A stretch of DNA of 64,000 bases. It comes from Roseivirga sp. UBA6061 (GTDB lineage Bacteria > Bacteroidota > Bacteroidia > Cytophagales > Cyclobacteriaceae). The position numbers and the translations under genes are program-made. This document shows, piece after piece, positions 62,296 to 64,000 of the stretch. Location of the stretch: NCBI GenBank assembly GCA_002427745.1, contig DIYF01000092.1, forward strand, positions 1 through 64,000, given 5' to 3'. Under the pieces are notes generated by a model. That model had not been told where the DNA came from. It made no database searches and worked only from the letters and a program-made list of their open reading frames with translations. Positions within the stretch are counted from its first letter, which is position 1; every line of letters starts with the position of its first letter.

Positions 62296-63306
62296 ATGCA
62301 GAAGCTGCTTTATTTCATTGTTCACTTTTTTTTCTGGACAACCTTCATTGCTCTTTCCTGGGTGAGTGTCAGCGCAAACCCGGAAGAACTGGGTTTTTTG
62401 TCCACACATTTCGAAGCGCCATTACTGCTGCTGCTCTGGGGTATTATCAACTTCTACTCTTTTTACTTCTACTTTCAGCCACTATTGCTGGATTCGAGGA
62501 AATACTTTCCGTATCTCATTGTTTCCATTCTGTTCAGCACGCTGATATCTCTGTCGTTTATCGGTATCTTTTGGTTGATGTATCCGTCATTCAGAGAAAT
62601 GGCGGAGCAGAAGCTTCTGGAGAGTATGGTGGGCTCTTTTGTTATCAGTCAGTGCGGAAGTCTGCTGAGAGGATTCATCAGCTGGAATCAGAATCTGCAA
62701 AACAGAACAGCGCTGGAAAATCAGTCTCTGCGTAATGAACTGGCCATGCTGAAGGCTCAGCTGAGTCCGCATTTTCTCTTCAATACCCTGAATAATATTG
62801 ACACGCTGATCTATCGCTCTCAGGACGAAGCTTCCTCCATGCTTATCAGGCTGGCTGATTTGCTGCGGTATATGCTCTATGAAAGTGATGGAAAGGAGGT
62901 ACCTGTTGAAAAAGAAATAGAGTATATACGGCAACTGACAGACTTGCAAAGGATCAGATTTGAGCAGCCTGACTATATAGAGTTGAACATAGACAATCAG
63001 AACAGCGATGTCACCATGGCTCCGTTACTGTTTCTTCCTTATGTGGAAAATGCATTTAAGTTTGTTTCCAGGCCCTCTGCCATGCCTGCTATTGCCATAT
63101 CTCTGGTAGTAAAAGAGGGTACGGTACGATTGATTTGCCGCAATTACTTTAGTGCTAAATCAGGGGATTCTGAAGAGGTGCGAAAGGGGATAGGCCTGGC
63201 CAATGCCCGCAGAAGACTGGAACTGTTGTACCCTGACTCATTCGATCTTCAGGTATCAACCCGGGACAATATATTTGAAGTAGATTTATCAGTAAAAACC
63301 TCATGA
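62296..63306 (+). CDS. LytS-type histidine kinase
   Basis: 336 residues from the ATG at 62296; the frame begins with TTG at 62290. Four membrane segments cover the first ~120 residues. The kinase core has His159 in LSPHFLFNTLNNIDTLIY (His_kinase motif), then ADLLRYMLYES. The ATPase is of the small type (FLPYVENAFKFVS, then GIGLANARRRLELLYPD). It overlaps the next gene by four bases (ATGA). The signal is unknown. Confidence 0.93.
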   Translation: MQKLLYFIVHFFFWTTFIALSWVSVSANPEELGFLSTHFEAPLLLLLWGIINFYSFYFYFQPLLLDSRKYFPYLIVSILFSTLISLSFIGIFWLMYPSFREMAEQKLLESMVGSFVISQCGSLLRGFISWNQNLQNRTALENQSLRNELAMLKAQLSPHFLFNTLNNIDTLIYRSQDEASSMLIRLADLLRYMLYESDGKEVPVEKEIEYIRQLTDLQRIRFEQPDYIELNIDNQNSDVTMAPLLFLPYVENAFKFVSRPSAMPAIAISLVVKEGTVRLICRNYFSAKSGDSEEVRKGIGLANARRRLELLYPDSFDLQVSTRDNIFEVDLSVKTS

Positions 63307-64000
63307 CGCTCTCCTGTATCATTATTGAAGATGAGCCACTGGCTGCAGACAAACTGGAAGGCTTCGTACAAAGATCGCCTCATCTGGTGCTGAAAGAGAG
63401 TTTTAGAAGCAGCCTGGAAGGACTTAAGTATATCAAGGAAAACCCGGTAGATCTGGTGTTTCTCGATATTCAGATGGACGAGATGACGGGCATTGAGTTG
63501 CTGGAAAGTCTGTCGCAAAAGCCATTGGTAATTCTGACTACGGCCTATCAGAAATATGCAGTGCAGGGCTATGAATTACATGTGAGTGATTATCTGTTGA
63601 AGCCATTTGATTTTAAGCGCTTCCTGAAGGCAGTGGATAAGGTCTATGAGGAGTTTGCGCTACGGACCGGGTCTCAGGCTGAGGTCAGCGACAGTTTTTT
63701 TGTTCGCACAGAATACCGGATTGAAAAGGTACCGGTTGAAAGTATCCTTTATATCGAGGGGATGAGCGATTATCTCAGACTCCACCTAAGTGATGGCAGA
63801 AAAATCATGTGTTTGCAGAAATTCGCCTCCTTTGAAGATGTATTGCCTCCCGGAGCTTTCACGCGTGTCCATAAGTCTTATATGGTGGCTCTGGACAAGA
63901 TTGACAGTATTGAAAGAGCAGTCATCCGTATAGGAGAAACGCGGATTCCTGTAGGCAGAACCTATCAGGAGAAGTTTTTTCAGTTACTTGGAAAAAGAGG
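63303..64000 (+). CDS. LytTR-family response regulator, runs off right edge
   Basis: The ATG at 63303 overlaps the kinase stop. The frame is open to the end of the window (232 codons), so the stop lies beyond it. The receiver has IIEDEP, Asp55 in LVFLDIQMDE and Lys in LLKPFDFKRF. A LytTR domain follows (IEKVPVESILYIEGMSDYLRL, FTRVHKSYMVALDKID, IPVGRTYQEKFFQLL). Only the last few residues should be missing. It is the partner of the preceding kinase. Confidence 0.93.
   Translation, partial: MTLSCIIIEDEPLAADKLEGFVQRSPHLVLKESFRSSLEGLKYIKENPVDLVFLDIQMDEMTGIELLESLSQKPLVILTTAYQKYAVQGYELHVSDYLLKPFDFKRFLKAVDKVYEEFALRTGSQAEVSDSFFVRTEYRIEKVPVESILYIEGMSDYLRLHLSDGRKIMCLQKFASFEDVLPPGAFTRVHKSYMVALDKIDSIERAVIRIGETRIPVGRTYQEKFFQLLGKR

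Noticed and set aside
1-64000. tRNA, rRNA, CRISPR arrays, phage or insertion-sequence genes
   Set aside because: No cloverleaf, rRNA-like block, repeat-spacer array or transposase/integrase motif was seen on either strand.

Overview
The window looks like chromosomal DNA of a Bacteroidota member of the Cytophagia type (marine or soil glider). Evidence seen directly: two secreted proteins with type IX secretion (T9SS) C-terminal sorting domains, one type B (CHU_C-like, 7504-10818) and one type A (40238-42001); a sensor kinase with a two-component-propeller and Y_Y_Y ectodomain (19417-22782); LytS/LytTR pairs; AraC regulators; many lipoproteins with short hydrophobic lipoboxes; few Shine-Dalgarno sequences; and occasional TAnnTTTG-type promoter boxes. 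No tRNA, rRNA, CRISPR array, phage gene or transposase was recognised. Many reading frames extend upstream to TTG or GTG codons. I trimmed these to the ATG that fits the family, the signal peptide or the neighbouring gene.

Layout. 1-1600: three tandem paralogous small acidic anchored proteins, each with its own terminator. 1664-7225 (minus): typA/bipA, a membrane-embedded AraC regulator, a secreted alpha/beta hydrolase and a phosphofructokinase. 7504-14317 (plus): a large Ig-repeat T9SS surface protein, then a tightly coupled pair of exported TldD/TldE-like proteins. 14289-18189 (minus): isochorismatase-like hydrolase, nitrilase plus MepB-like pair, double SnoaL protein, two YdeI/OmdA-like proteins. 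18538-22782 (plus): response regulator plus propeller-type histidine kinase. 22818-28498 (minus): AbiEii-like nucleotidyltransferase coupled to an unfamiliar HxT/HxS protein, M28 peptidase, small membrane proteins, a Ca3427-like binding-fold protein and a patatin. 28667-35186 (minus): serine hydrolase, lipoprotein, CPBP protease, AraC regulator, EreA-like protein, sialidase-like BNR protein. 35389-43359: a duplicated-domain secreted protein, aconitase, several small genes, an FG-GAP/UnbV T9SS protein and a lipoprotein DinB-like gene. 43584-48109 (minus): a frameshifted GH3 glucosidase, then a Crp-type regulator with a small membrane protein and a quinone reductase.

48292-58910 is the most distinctive locus. 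A six-gene minus-strand operon encodes four paralogous exported PD40 (TolB-like propeller) proteins that share a YxGxxPPG-type opening motif. One is fused to a class C beta-lactamase-like domain. They are clustered with an FtsX/MacB-type permease that has no ATPase beside it and with a secreted esterase. A lipoprotein-anchored 7TM LytS-type kinase and a LytTR regulator are transcribed divergently from it. I regard this as the best candidate for an undescribed multi-component envelope system. The nucleotidyltransferase/HxT-HxS pair at 22818-24501 is the second candidate.

58911-64000: a GH3 lipoprotein with Asn where the nucleophile Asp is expected, a small membrane protein overlapping a DUF2867 gene, and a second LytS/LytTR pair that runs off the right edge. 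All family calls were made by reading motifs; no database search was run.
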